Of a DNA stretch of 64,000 nt, positions 46,344 to 55,557 are shown in pieces. Location of the stretch: assembly GCF_003334855.1 (NCBI RefSeq), contig NZ_QOWE01000026.1:62001-126000 (forward strand). Direction: 5' to 3'. The DNA is from Larkinella punicea. GTDB lineage: Bacteria; Bacteroidota; Bacteroidia; Cytophagales; Spirosomataceae. The notes under the pieces are model-generated. The model was not told where the DNA came from. It searched no databases and was given only the letters and a program-made list of their open reading frames with translations. Both the position numbers and the translations under genes were made by a program. How positions within the stretch are numbered: the stretch's first letter is position 1; every line of letters starts with the position of its first letter.

Positions 46344-49031
46344 TTATTTTTGACGGGGACGTCCGCCCGTTGCACCACCGGTGGCGGGAGCCTGTTGTAC
46401 GGCACCACCGCCATCGTCACCACCACCGCCTTTCTGGTCGTCGTTGTTGATGGTTTTCTTCCGGCGGCCGAAGCTGAATCCGGAACCGTCGAGGCTCATT
46501 TTACCCAAACGGTAGGAGAAGTTCACGCGAACCCCGGCATTGTACATGCTGTTGACGCTTCTCTGGGTCAGAATCGGTGATGACGATTCCGAACGCACTT
46601 TGAAGGGGTGGTTCAGGAAGTTTTCGGCACCCAGACCGATGCTGCCCCGTTTGTTGTTGAAATCTTTCTTGACACCCAGGTTGTAGAACGCAAAGCTGCC
46701 CTGATAACCCTGCAGGTTGATCTGACGTCCGCGTCCTCCGCCGAAGCCCTGCAGGCCCCAGCCGTTTTTCAGCGTAACGCTCGTGAACAACCGGCCACCG
46801 ATGACCCAGCCCGAGTTGGAAGCGCCGTAGATGGCACTGGCGTTGTTGTTGGTCAGGTACGTGTGGTACAGATCAACACCACCACCCAGTTGCCATTTGG
46901 AGAACAGGGTCACATTGGTGAACAAATTCACACCATAGGCCTGCTCTTTCCCGATGTTCTGGAAGGTGCTGCTGATGGCCTGCTGATAAACCGGATTGGC
47001 TTCCGTTCCGGTATTGATCTGCGTCACATCCCGAACACTCGTAATGGAGTTGTTGGTCTGGCGGGCAAACAGCGTCGCATTCATGTAGAATTTCTTGATC
47101 TGACCGCTCAGGCCCAGTTCAACGTTGTCGGTATATTCCGGTCTCAGATACGGGTTCCCCTGGCTGGTGTTGAGGGGGTTGGCCGAGTTGATGTTGGGGT
47201 TCAGGAATTGGATGCCCGGCCGTTGAATCCGGCGGTTGTAGCCCAGTTTCACGATTTTTCCGCCTTTCAGTCCTTTCGACAGGTTCACGCTCGGTACAAA
47301 CACGCCATAATCCGGAATATCACTCAAATCGCTGCCCTGCTCGTTACTGAACTTGGCGTTGATGAACGTGTATTCGTAACGACCCCCGGCTTTCAGCGTC
47401 CATTTCGTCTTGGATGCATACGTGTAGGCAACGTACGTCGCCATGATGTTCTGGTTGTAGTCCAGCGTATTGGCCGGTTGAATCGGACTGATCTGATAGT
47501 TCTCGTTATCGCCCATCGTCGTATAATACTGGTAGTCGCTGTTGACATTCCGGAAGATGCCTTTTCCGCCAAACTCCAGCAATTGATTCGCTTTGATCGG
47601 CGTCTGGTAATCCATCTGCAAGGTCGATTCCTGGTTGTAGCTCAGGTTGTCGTTGCGCTGGCGGCTGGTGATGGTTTGCATGTCGGTGCCATTGAGCAGT
47701 TCCGCTACAAAGTTGTTGGTGTTGTTATTGCGGCTGTATAACCCCAGAACGCTGAATTCCTGGTTCGGCTTGTAGGTTTTGGTGTAGCTCACGTTCGCAT
47801 CGACCGTACCCGAAAGGTTTTTGGTTTCCACGTTCCGACCGGTCATGGTCGACAGCAGGTTGATATACGACAGCGTTTGCAGGTTATCCTGGTAATTGAT
47901 CATGTTCCGCATGCCGTAGCGCAGGCTGGCCGACAGCGAGGTGTTTTTGTCGATGTCGTAATCCCAACCCAATTGGTAGTTGCCAAACATCCCGGCCTGG
48001 CGGGTATCGGCGTTTTGAATTGTGGTGGTCGTACCCAGTTGGCCGATGGTCTGTTGCGTGCTGTTGAAGGCCCCTCTGATGTTATACATCGCCCGGCCAA
48101 AACCGCCGAGGTTGAAGCCCATTTTACCCTGGCGATAGCTGGCATTCAGGTTCAGGTTCGAACTCCGGTTGCCCGTGCCGACGTCCATGTTCAGGGTCGC
48201 GCCTTGCAGGGTGTTCTTTTTGGTAATGATGTTGATGATACCAGCCGAACCTTCCGCATCGTATTTGGCTGAAGGGCTGGTGATGACTTCAATCGACTTG
48301 ATCATGTCGGCCGGAATCTGCTTGAGTGCGTCGGCCACGCTGCTGGCTACAATCGTCGACGGTTTGTTGTTGATCAGCACCCGGACGTTGCTGCTGCCAC
48401 GCAGACTGACGTTTCCGTCCAGATCGACACTCAGCATCGGCACTTTCCGCATGATGTCGGCGGCATCGCCCCCTTTGGACGTAATGTCTTTTTCGGCGTT
48501 ATACACCAGCCGGTCTACTTTCTCTTCGATCAGAGCCGCCTGACCCGTAACGGTTACTTCGTTGAGCAGCCGAACGTCCTGCGACAGTTTGATGACGCCC
48601 ACGTTAATATCCGACCCTTTCTCAATTTTGATCGGAGCCGACACTTTATTTTGGTAACCAATGAAAGAGTATTGGAGCCGGTATTCGCCGGGAGCGAGTT
48701 TCGATAAGGTAAATTTCCCTTTGCCATCGGCCGTGGTCCCGTCGATGGGCTTGCCGGTTTTGATATCGAGCAGGGCAATGGTTGTATATTCAACGGGTTT
48801 GTTGGAAGTCGAGTCCATCACCAGACCGGAAATCTTGCCGTTGCCGCGGGGTTTGTCGTCGTCTACCGTTCCGGGAATGAATGTTTTTTCTTTTTCACCA
48901 CTGCGCTGGCCACCGGGTCCCATGCGACCCCCGCCAAAACCACCGCCCCCGCCCGGAAACTGGGCGAATGTCTGAACGGCAGCCAGACTGCATAGTACTG
49001 TAACAAATAGAGAGAGGGAAAATTTGTTCAT
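46344..49031 (-). CDS. TonB-dependent receptor-like outer-membrane protein with N-terminal regulatory domain
   Basis: Starting at ATG 49031 (8th codon of the longest frame) gives 895 residues with a clean signal peptide ending near TFAQ. A Gly/Phe-rich segment (GGGGGFGGGRMGPGG) follows, then a CarboxypepD_reg-like domain (about 65-150), a plug (about 150-250, with SSNVRVLINNKPST and AEGSAGIINIITKK), and a barrel of the outer-membrane OMP_b-brl_3 type. It has no SusD partner, so it may take up a siderophore, peptide or metal complex. The C-terminus is extended by a Gly-, Ala- and Pro-rich tail after the last strand, unusual for a barrel. Confidence 0.85.
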   Translation of the reverse strand: MNKFSLSLFVTVLCSLAAVQTFAQFPGGGGGFGGGRMGPGGQRSGEKEKTFIPGTVDDDKPRGNGKISGLVMDSTSNKPVEYTTIALLDIKTGKPIDGTTADGKGKFTLSKLAPGEYRLQYSFIGYQNKVSAPIKIEKGSDINVGVIKLSQDVRLLNEVTVTGQAALIEEKVDRLVYNAEKDITSKGGDAADIMRKVPMLSVDLDGNVSLRGSSNVRVLINNKPSTIVASSVADALKQIPADMIKSIEVITSPSAKYDAEGSAGIINIITKKNTLQGATLNMDVGTGNRSSNLNLNASYRQGKMGFNLGGFGRAMYNIRGAFNSTQQTIGQLGTTTTIQNADTRQAGMFGNYQLGWDYDIDKNTSLSASLRYGMRNMINYQDNLQTLSYINLLSTMTGRNVETKNLSGTVDANVSYTKTYKPNQEFSVLGLYSRNNNTNNFVAELLNGTDMQTITSRQRNDNLSYNQESTLQMDYQTPIKANQLLEFGGKGIFRNVNSDYQYYTTMGDNENYQISPIQPANTLDYNQNIMATYVAYTYASKTKWTLKAGGRYEYTFINAKFSNEQGSDLSDIPDYGVFVPSVNLSKGLKGGKIVKLGYNRRIQRPGIQFLNPNINSANPLNTSQGNPYLRPEYTDNVELGLSGQIKKFYMNATLFARQTNNSITSVRDVTQINTGTEANPVYQQAISSTFQNIGKEQAYGVNLFTNVTLFSKWQLGGGVDLYHTYLTNNNASAIYGASNSGWVIGGRLFTSVTLKNGWGLQGFGGGRGRQINLQGYQGSFAFYNLGVKKDFNNKRGSIGLGAENFLNHPFKVRSESSSPILTQRSVNSMYNAGVRVNFSYRLGKMSLDGSGFSFGRRKKTINNDDQKGGGGDDGGGAVQQAPATGGATGGRPRQK

Positions 49032-49168
49032 GATTTTGAGTTCATTAGACAATGAATATGCAAATCAACCATTGTGGGGGGATTCTGAAAAACGAAATAG
49101 ACTAAGGGCGTGAAAACGTCGCCGGATGGCGTCTTTTGACCGATGAATCCAAATGGTATTATTGGGAT

Positions 49169-49210
49169 GAAGATCAGGACAACCATTGTTAGACGGTTGT
49201 CCTGATCTTC
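49169..49210. terminator. Long hairpin after the small secreted protein gene
   Basis: A perfect 16-bp stem (49169-49184 with 49195-49210) and 10-nt loop end 3 nt before the stop of the minus-strand gene at 49214. It is a probable terminator. Confidence 0.72.
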
Positions 49211-49213
49211 AAA

Positions 49214-49606
49214 TTACCCAATGGAAACCGTCCGGTAGGTCGTGGGGGTTGGCACATTGGTCGAAATATTGATTTCCTGCGTCCGGGTGTTGGCACCATC
49301 TGACACCACTACTTTGTAGATGCCGTCGGTTAGGGCACTGATATCGAAGCGGGTACGGAGGGCTTTCTCGTGTTTGCCGAGTCTTTGCGTGGCCTGGGTA
49401 TTGCCCAGGTGGTCGACGAGCCGGATCGTCAGGTTGGCACCTTCCAGATTCTGGACAACTACGTCAATTTTCATGGTAGACGGAAAAGCAATGACCGACG
49501 ACTCGAAGGGGGCCTGATCACCCGGTTTGGGGTTGCTGTTGGCGAAAGTAAGGGATGAGGCACTGACCAAAAGAGCGACAACGATGGAAGCGAATGCGGT
49601 TTTCAT
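49214..49606 (-). CDS. Small secreted protein with type IX-like C-terminal beta domain
   Basis: Starting at ATG 49606 gives 130 residues with a signal peptide ending near TFAN (residue 23). The body (about 42-125) shows the pattern of Bacteroidota C-terminal sorting-type domains, with LTIRLVDHLGNTQATQRLGKH followed by RTRFDISALTDGIYKVVVSDG, but lacks the usual upstream cargo domain. It may be a stand-alone periplasmic beta-sandwich. The function is unknown. Confidence 0.65.
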   Translation of the reverse strand: MKTAFASIVVALLVSASSLTFANSNPKPGDQAPFESSVIAFPSTMKIDVVVQNLEGANLTIRLVDHLGNTQATQRLGKHEKALRTRFDISALTDGIYKVVVSDGANTRTQEINISTNVPTPTTYRTVSIG

Positions 49607-50098
49607 ACGGATATGTATTTTTGTGTGAAATGAACTGGTTTGTGGATTGGCTGCCGGTTTCGGCTGATCAACGACACAAAGCAACAGCGGAAAAAATGGC
49701 CCGCAAAACGCGATATACCAGCAAGTTACGGATGTCGACTAAAGGCGTGTTTCGACCGATTAATGCCAAAAACGAACCGGTTTTGTTCCGAAAAGAGGTT
49801 CGGAGGTGGCTAATAGGTAAAAATCGGCTATTGGTCGGGACAAGCTGGCAATTTGTCGATTCTTCCCGTCGGTTTTGGCTTTTGTGCCGTATGATTGTAA
49901 ATCAATTGACACCGTTACTCGTTTGACACCCTTCCTTGATTTCCGTCGAACGATCACTACATAGATACACTTGCTGCACAGATATTTTTTAATAGAGATG
50001 GTAGTTGGACAACCTGGTTTCATTTGATACCAGGTTGTTTTGTCGTTTCAGAAGATTTTTGAACCTGAGCGTTTTGCTCACAATCATCCTATCATCCC
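49607..50098. other. Intergenic region, no supported gene
   Basis: This 492-bp stretch lies between divergent genes. Frames on both strands can be read through parts of it but lack signal, family pattern or start context, so I do not call them. A terminator-like hairpin is at 50009-50042, just before the kinase gene. Confidence 0.5.
50009..50042 (+). terminator. Intrinsic terminator or attenuator upstream of the LytS-type kinase
   Basis: A 10-bp stem (50009-50018 with 50029-50038) is followed by TTTT on the plus strand, 57 nt before the kinase start. As no plus-strand gene lies upstream, it may act in the leader of the kinase transcript. Confidence 0.5.
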
Positions 50099-51169
50099 AT
50101 GAATTTACTCACGTTACGTCGTACTGTTCCGGTCCTGACGCACGTTCTGGCCTGGGGCTTGCTGGGTTTTGCCCTGCTGGTTTATCAGCCATTGAACTGG
50201 GACGTTACGTTGCCCACCTTATTCTGGATCAAACAGGGAATTTACTTCTGTCTGCTGGTCGGCGCCTTTTACCTCAACACGCTGGTATTGGTGCCTCAAC
50301 TGCTCTTCCAGGATAAAACCGGGATGTATGTAGGATCGCTTGTTCTGACGGCGGCCATTGTCCTGATCCTGCTGTTTAGCATCGATACCTGGTTTAACTT
50401 GCCGGAGCTGATGTTCAGGGCGTTTCATCCTGAGGGTGGGGTTCGGAAACCCCGGAACATCTGGGGCTGGAGCCAGTCGGTGCTGGTCACCACGTTTTTG
50501 ATGTTAGGCATCGGAACCAGCATTGCCTCCGTTCAGAAATGGCAGGAAGACGCCCGGCTGCGGCTGAGTCTGGAACAGGCCCGGGTCAGTTCCGAATTGT
50601 CCTTTCTGAAAGCCCAGATCAACCCCCACTTCTTTTTCAATACGCTCAATAACATCTACGCGCTGACGCTCCTCGACGTGGAAGCGTCGCGGGAAGCCCT
50701 GCACCGGCTGTCGCGTATGATGCGGTACGTTCTCTACGAAACCGGCAACGATACCACCATGCTGAGCAAGGAAATCGACTTCGTTCAGGATTATATTCAA
50801 CTCATGCAGCTTCGGTTGACGGATAAAGTAACCGTGACGCTCGAACAACCGACGCCCTTGCAGGATGTGCCGGTTGCGCCGATGCTGCTGTTGCCTTTTG
50901 TCGAAAATGCCTTTAAACACGGGGTCAGCGCCATGCGACCCAGCCGGATCAGTATTGTTATTCATCAGGAAGGGTCAAAGTTGGAAATGGAAGTGAGAAA
51001 CACGATCTTTCCCGAAAAAAATCAGTCACTCGAAGTCGGCAGTGGCATCGGCCTCACCAACACACGTCGGCGGCTTGATTTGCTCTATCCCGAGCGCTAT
51101 GAGCTTTCGGTGAAAGAAGACACCCCCGAAAACGAGTATCTGGTTCATCTGAACCTGCAACTCACATGA
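50099..51169 (+). CDS. LytS/YehU-type sensor histidine kinase
   Basis: The 356-residue protein has four membrane helices (about 11-30, 40-68, 76-98, 124-146), a short coiled coil and the His_kinase domain with phospho-acceptor His177 in INPHFFFNTLNNIYAL. The ATPase part (about 255-350) carries LLPFVENAFKHG and GSGIGLTNTRRRLDLLYP. No extracellular sensor domain is visible, so sensing is probably within the membrane. It overlaps the response-regulator gene by 4 nt. Confidence 0.93.
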   Translation: MNLLTLRRTVPVLTHVLAWGLLGFALLVYQPLNWDVTLPTLFWIKQGIYFCLLVGAFYLNTLVLVPQLLFQDKTGMYVGSLVLTAAIVLILLFSIDTWFNLPELMFRAFHPEGGVRKPRNIWGWSQSVLVTTFLMLGIGTSIASVQKWQEDARLRLSLEQARVSSELSFLKAQINPHFFFNTLNNIYALTLLDVEASREALHRLSRMMRYVLYETGNDTTMLSKEIDFVQDYIQLMQLRLTDKVTVTLEQPTPLQDVPVAPMLLLPFVENAFKHGVSAMRPSRISIVIHQEGSKLEMEVRNTIFPEKNQSLEVGSGIGLTNTRRRLDLLYPERYELSVKEDTPENEYLVHLNLQLT

Positions 51170-51921
51170 CCCTCAATTGCATTGCGGTAGACGACGAACC
51201 CCTGGCCCTCGGGCTGGTGTGTGCGTTTGTCGAAAAAACGCCGTTTCTTACCCTGGCTGGTCGCTACAGCAGCGCCGTTGAAGCCTTACAGGGCCTGCAC
51301 GATCATCCGGTCGATCTGTTGTTTCTGGATATTCAAATGCCCGATCTGACGGGCATGGAGCTTGCCCGCGTGCTGGAGCGGAATCAAACCGGCAGCGCCC
51401 CACGGATCATTTTCACAACGGCTTTCAATCATTTTGCGCTGGAAGGCTACAAGGTCGATGCGCTGGATTACCTGCTCAAACCGTTTAATTACGAAGAGTT
51501 TTTGCGGGCAGCCAACAAGGCCCGGGCCTACTTTGAGTTGATCAACCGGCCCCCCATCGCCTTGCCGGTTGCGCCCGAACCGGAAGAAGAATACCTGTTT
51601 CTGAAAGTGGAGTACCAACTGGTTCGGATTGCCTTCAACGACATTTTCTACATCGAAGGATTGAAGGATTACGTGAAAGTGCATTTGCGCAAAGACCGCC
51701 CCGAAGCCGTTCCGAAGCCGATTCTGTCGCTAACAAGCCTGAAAGCCCTGGAAGACAAACTGCCCTCCCGGCGGTTTATGCGCGTTCACCGCTCGTTTAT
51801 CGTCGCACTGGACAAAATCGAGGCTGTAACGCGCAACACCATCCAGATTGGTTCGGCCACCATTCCGGTTAGTGACCAGCACAAAGACGCGTTTAATCAA
51901 TTCCTGAGCCGCTGGTCGTAG
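51166..51921 (+). CDS. LytTR response regulator
   Basis: The 251-residue protein has a receiver domain (about 4-120) with phospho-acceptor Asp55 in LLFLDIQMPDLTG and a LytTR DNA-binding domain (about 150-250, IFYIEGLKDYVKVHL and RFMRVHRSFIVALDKI). It starts in the ATGA overlap with its kinase. Its 3' end overlaps the convergent reductase gene by 29 nt. Confidence 0.93.
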   Translation: MTLNCIAVDDEPLALGLVCAFVEKTPFLTLAGRYSSAVEALQGLHDHPVDLLFLDIQMPDLTGMELARVLERNQTGSAPRIIFTTAFNHFALEGYKVDALDYLLKPFNYEEFLRAANKARAYFELINRPPIALPVAPEPEEEYLFLKVEYQLVRIAFNDIFYIEGLKDYVKVHLRKDRPEAVPKPILSLTSLKALEDKLPSRRFMRVHRSFIVALDKIEAVTRNTIQIGSATIPVSDQHKDAFNQFLSRWS

Positions 51922-53437
51922 ACTCAGCGGTTGCCATCTGGCGTTCAATGGTCGCTTCAACGCCCAGCGTCAGCAGGTTATTAAGCTGCTCGGCAACGGC
52001 GTCGGCAAAACCGCTGAGGGGTCGCAGGTCCATTTCCCACAAGGCCGAATCGTCGCAGATGGCGTGAACGAAATTGCGCACCGAAGCCGCATCGTGTACA
52101 TCGACTTTCTGCCACATATTGAAGAAATATTCGGCGTAATCGTCGCGGATGGGGTAGGTGATGATGCCACCGGAGGGCGTAGTCGCTTCGCCCAGATAAG
52201 CCCCTTTCTCGAACCGAACCGCTTTCATGAACCGTAGATAAGCCGCAAAGCCGAGCACCATTCGTTGCGGCACCTGTTGCTGCTGTTCCACAAATCGCTG
52301 AATGGTCGGCAGATTCCGGGCGCGCATTTTGGAGGTTTCCTGCATCGTAATGCTGAGCAGGAGGTGTTCAATATACGGGTTGCGGAACCGGTCGAGCACG
52401 TCGGCGGCAAATTCGCGCACGGCGTCCGGGTTTTCTTCCGGAATCATCCACTCGGGTAGGGTCGGCACAATCTCCTGGGTAATCACCTCCTCCACAAAAC
52501 GGCCCATCAGCGGGTGCAGCATCATTTCGTTGACGGTTTCCAGACCGAGCAGATACGCCAGCGGTACGCTGATGGTATGGCCTCCATTCAGAACGCGAAG
52601 TTTGCGTTCGCGGTAAAAATTGATGTCTTCGTCGATCACAACGCTCGGGTCGGCTTTGGCAAAGGTCAGCACGCTTTTGACGCGGTCGTCGCCTTCGATG
52701 GCCCACAGCCGGTAGGGTTCGGCCATGATCAGTAGTTTATCTTCATAGCCCAGTTCTTCCTGTTTCCGGAGCAACGTTTCGGCGTCGGGCTTTCCCGGTA
52801 CAATGCGGTCGACCAGCGAGTTACAGAAGCGAACGTGGTATTTCAGCCACTTCATAAACAGCTTGCCGAGTTCGTTGTGTTTGGCTACTTTTTCGACAAT
52901 GTCGCGCAGTTTCAGCCCGTTGTCGGTAATCAGTTCGGTGGGAATGACCACCATCCCCTTGCTGCGTCCACCACCAAAATTCTTGAATCGTTCGTATAAA
53001 AAAGCCGTTAGTTTGGCCGGATACGACTGCGGAGGATTTTGAAAAATGCTCTCGGCTACATACTGAATTCCTACTTCGGTCGTGTTGGAAATGATGACCT
53101 GCAACGACGGTTTTTTGGCAATGTCGAGCACGGCTTTCCAGTCTTCCTTCGCCGAAATAACGCGGCTGACGGCCGATACCACCGTATGTTTATCCACCGT
53201 CTGACCCTTCTGAATTCCTCGCGTCACCACCGTATACAAACCGTCCTGTTCGGCAAATTCATCCGTTGCACCACCGGTGGATTTCACCACAACGATGCTG
53301 CCGTTGAAAATACCCTGCTGGTTGGCTTTGTGGATCAGGTAGTCGGGTAATCCGCGCAACAAAACGCCCGTGCCAAATTGCAGCACGCGCTCAGGGTGAA
53401 TGGTGGCCGGATGATTTGAACGATTCAGTGGTGTCAT
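51893..53437 (-). CDS. uxaB: Tagaturonate/fructuronate reductase (UxaB type)
   Basis: Starting at ATG 53437 gives 514 residues. The N-terminal Rossmann part has VLQFGTGVLLRG and the C-terminal part carries the polyol dehydrogenase motif K-x4-N-x2-H (KLRVLNGGH). It belongs to the long-chain mannitol dehydrogenase family that reduces keto-uronates with NADH to altronate or mannonate. The full-length similarity is to altronate oxidoreductases, but the dehydratase in this cluster is UxuA (mannonate), so the in vivo substrate could be fructuronate. Its 3' end overlaps the response-regulator gene. Confidence 0.86.
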   Translation of the reverse strand: MTPLNRSNHPATIHPERVLQFGTGVLLRGLPDYLIHKANQQGIFNGSIVVVKSTGGATDEFAEQDGLYTVVTRGIQKGQTVDKHTVVSAVSRVISAKEDWKAVLDIAKKPSLQVIISNTTEVGIQYVAESIFQNPPQSYPAKLTAFLYERFKNFGGGRSKGMVVIPTELITDNGLKLRDIVEKVAKHNELGKLFMKWLKYHVRFCNSLVDRIVPGKPDAETLLRKQEELGYEDKLLIMAEPYRLWAIEGDDRVKSVLTFAKADPSVVIDEDINFYRERKLRVLNGGHTISVPLAYLLGLETVNEMMLHPLMGRFVEEVITQEIVPTLPEWMIPEENPDAVREFAADVLDRFRNPYIEHLLLSITMQETSKMRARNLPTIQRFVEQQQQVPQRMVLGFAAYLRFMKAVRFEKGAYLGEATTPSGGIITYPIRDDYAEYFFNMWQKVDVHDAASVRNFVHAICDDSALWEMDLRPLSGFADAVAEQLNNLLTLGVEATIERQMATAESTTSGSGID

Positions 53438-53526
53438 GATGATGGATACGTTGCTTGGTTGCCTGGACGGCGTCAAATGTTACCAGTATTGTGTAAAAGT
53501 AAATCCTAAATGAATAGAGCGCAATT

Positions 53527-53625
53527 GTTAAGTTAAGAGTTAAGAATTATGAGTTAAGAGTTATTATGCGTCAGCCAACTCTTAATTCATCACTCTTAAC
53601 TCTTAACTCTTAACTCTTAACTCCG
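53527..53625. repeat. Inverted array of a seven-base word (AGTTAAG)
   Basis: The left side has several copies of AGTTAAG and close variants; the right side has the complementary CTTAACT repeated at least five times. The two sides can pair as a long imperfect hairpin. The right side runs into the 3' end of the aldolase gene and encodes its last residues (VKS and stop). Confidence 0.72.
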
Positions 53626-54277
53626 CCAGAATGGCGAGCACTTCTTTGGCTTTTGTTTCGATCTGATCGTATTGGCGGTTGGCCAGCACCTCTTTCGGGA
53701 ACAACTGGGAGCCAATGCCTACGGCGGTTACACCCGCCTTGAACCAGGTGCTGAGGCTTTCGCGGGTCGGTTCGACACCGCCCGTCACCATGACACTCGT
53801 CCATGGCATCGGCCCTTTCACGGCTTTGACAAAACCGGGTCCCAGCGTGTCGCCCGGAAAGACCTTGACCACTTCCACTCCAAACTCTTCGGCGGTTGAA
53901 ATCTCGGTGAGCGTTGCACAGCCCGGCATATAGGCCACTTTCCGGCGGTTACAGGTTCGGGCGATGGACTCGTGAAACGACGGCCCCACGATGAAATTTG
54001 CCCCCGACTGAATGTAAAGGGCCGCCGTTCCGGCTTCTACCAGCGTTCCGGCTCCCAGCACCAGCTCCGGGAAATCGCGGGCGGCTATTTTGGCCAGTTC
54101 CGAAAACAGTTCGTGCGCAAAATCGCCCCGGTTCGTAAATTCGAACGCCCGGATGCCAGCCCGGTAGCAGGCCCCCAGCACTTCGCGACAAACGTCGGCA
54201 TCGGCGTGATAAAAAACCGGTACCACTGGCACCTGCCGAATGGCCTGATAAACTTCTAATCTTGAAAAACGAGCCAC
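53603..54277 (-). CDS. kdgA: KDPG (2-keto-3-deoxy-6-phosphogluconate) aldolase
   Basis: A GTG at 54277 (VARFSRLEVYQAIRQ) gives 224 residues, the normal length; the longer frame to 54340 is made of the repeat at 54290-54365. Class I aldolase marks are FEFTNRGDFA with the catalytic Glu, PGCATLTEI, and VEVVKVFPGDTLGP with the Schiff-base Lys. It splits KDPG into pyruvate and glyceraldehyde-3-phosphate, the last step of the hexuronate path here. Its final codons (after LAEL) lie in the intergenic word repeat, so the repeat has replaced the original C-terminus. Confidence 0.88.
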   Translation of the reverse strand: MARFSRLEVYQAIRQVPVVPVFYHADADVCREVLGACYRAGIRAFEFTNRGDFAHELFSELAKIAARDFPELVLGAGTLVEAGTAALYIQSGANFIVGPSFHESIARTCNRRKVAYMPGCATLTEISTAEEFGVEVVKVFPGDTLGPGFVKAVKGPMPWTSVMVTGGVEPTRESLSTWFKAGVTAVGIGSQLFPKEVLANRQYDQIETKAKEVLAILAELRVKS

Positions 54278-54289
54278 AGTTTTTTTGGG

Positions 54290-54365
54290 AATGATGAATG
54301 ATGAATGATGAACGATGAATGGGTTCCGCCATACACTCATCGTTCATCATTCATCATTCATCGTT
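54290..54365. repeat. Inverted repeat of the word GATGAAT between kdgK and kdgA
   Basis: A 31-nt arm (54290-54320) pairs with 54335-54365 with two mismatches and a 14-nt loop. Each arm is made of four to five copies of a seven-base word (ATGATGA-like). It lies between the kinase stop and the aldolase start. Confidence 0.78.
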
Positions 54366-54372
54366 TATAAAA

Positions 54373-55368
54373 TCATCTTCTCAGTCGTCCCGACTTGTCA
54401 CCACCGACCATGGCTTCTACTTCCTGAACCGAAACCAGGTTGGCGTCGCCTTCGACGGTGTGTTTCAGGGCCGAAGCGGCCGCGCCAAATTCAACGGCGT
54501 ATTGCGGGTCGTTTTTGGTTAACAAACCGTAAATCAGCCCGGCCAGGTACGCATCACCACCCCCGATTCGGTCGACGATGTGCGTAATGTCATAAACGTC
54601 AGACGAATAGGTTTTTGAGCCGTCGAAAAACTTGGCCATAAGTCGGTTATGCGACGCGCTCAGTGATTGCCGTTCGGTGTCGGTAAAATACTGAATCCGC
54701 GGAAACTGGATCTGCATTTTCCGGCAGGCATCTTCGAAAGAGTCGGCTTTTACGCCGTAGAGTTCCTCGAAATTTTCCTGATTACCCAGCACCAGATCGC
54801 AACCGGCGGTCAGCGCGGGCAAAATGTCCTGCGGTCTTTTGCCGTATTTCCACAGATTACTCCGGAAATAAATATCACCCGAAACCATCACCCCCAGCCG
54901 GTTGGCCGTTTCGATGGCTTCCTGCAAACAATCAGCGGCCTGTTGCGACAGCGCCGGCGTGATGCCCGACCAATGGAACCAGTCGGCACCGGCCAGAATC
55001 GTTTCCCAGTCGAAATCGCCGGGTCGAATCAGCGAAAAAGCGGAGTCGTAGCGATCGTAAATGATCTGGCTGGCGCGACTCACGGCCCCGGTTTCCAGGA
55101 AATACAGCCCCAGCCGTCCGTCGCCAAAGCTGATGCTCGACGTGTCGACGCCGTGGTACCGCAAGGTTGCAGCCGCAGCACGGCCCAGGGCATGGTCGGG
55201 AAACCGGGTGACGTGGGCGGTCTGGCAACCGAAATAGGCCAGTGAAACCGCCACATTGGCTTCCGTTCCGCCATAGACCACATTCAACGAATGCGCCTGC
55301 GTAAATTTTGCAAAACCCGGTGGCGCCAGACGCATCATGACTTCACCGAAAGTGACAATTTTTTTCAA
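54373..55368 (-). CDS. kdgK: 2-keto-3-deoxygluconate kinase (PfkB family)
   Basis: The 331-residue protein has the PfkB N-terminal block (VTFGEVMMRLAPP, GGTEANVAVSLAYFG) and the C-terminal signature DRIGGGDAYLAGLIYG with the catalytic Asp. It phosphorylates KDG to KDPG in the cytoplasm. It lies between the transporter and aldolase genes, the order of the pathway. Confidence 0.9.
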   Translation of the reverse strand: MKKIVTFGEVMMRLAPPGFAKFTQAHSLNVVYGGTEANVAVSLAYFGCQTAHVTRFPDHALGRAAAATLRYHGVDTSSISFGDGRLGLYFLETGAVSRASQIIYDRYDSAFSLIRPGDFDWETILAGADWFHWSGITPALSQQAADCLQEAIETANRLGVMVSGDIYFRSNLWKYGKRPQDILPALTAGCDLVLGNQENFEELYGVKADSFEDACRKMQIQFPRIQYFTDTERQSLSASHNRLMAKFFDGSKTYSSDVYDITHIVDRIGGGDAYLAGLIYGLLTKNDPQYAVEFGAAASALKHTVEGDANLVSVQEVEAMVGGDKSGRLRR

Positions 55369-55383
55369 GTACTGAATGGTTTT

Positions 55384-55548
55384 TGATGGTTGAAAATGGG
55401 TTGATGGTTATATGGTTAAAATGGTTGAATGGTTTGGGATGGTTACATGGTTGAAAACGGGTGACTGACAACCATTTTTAACCATGTAACCATTTCCAGC
55501 CATTTTAACCATGTAACCATTTTCAGCCATTAACCCATTTAAAACCCT
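55384..55548. repeat. Inverted array of ATGGTT-type words between exuT and kdgK
   Basis: The left half (about 55384-55460) has around nine copies of ATGGTT with variants such as TTACATGGTTGAAAA, and the right half (about 55470-55545) has the complementary AACCAT copies. They can pair as a long imperfect stem. Confidence 0.72.
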
Positions 55549-55557
55549 CTTTCAATT

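Noticed and set aside
46608-47741. A 377-codon plus-strand frame inside the TonB-dependent receptor
   Set aside because: It is antisense to a full-length receptor with standard domains, and the translation is Val/Gly/Arg-rich without recognisable structure.
49594-49926. A 110-codon plus-strand frame between the small secreted protein and the kinase gene
   Set aside because: No domain, signal or start context; it overlaps the leader of a supported gene.
53527-53625. Regular short repeats that might suggest a CRISPR array
   Set aside because: The units are 7 bases long, without spacers of constant length, and change to their complement halfway, so this is an inverted word array.
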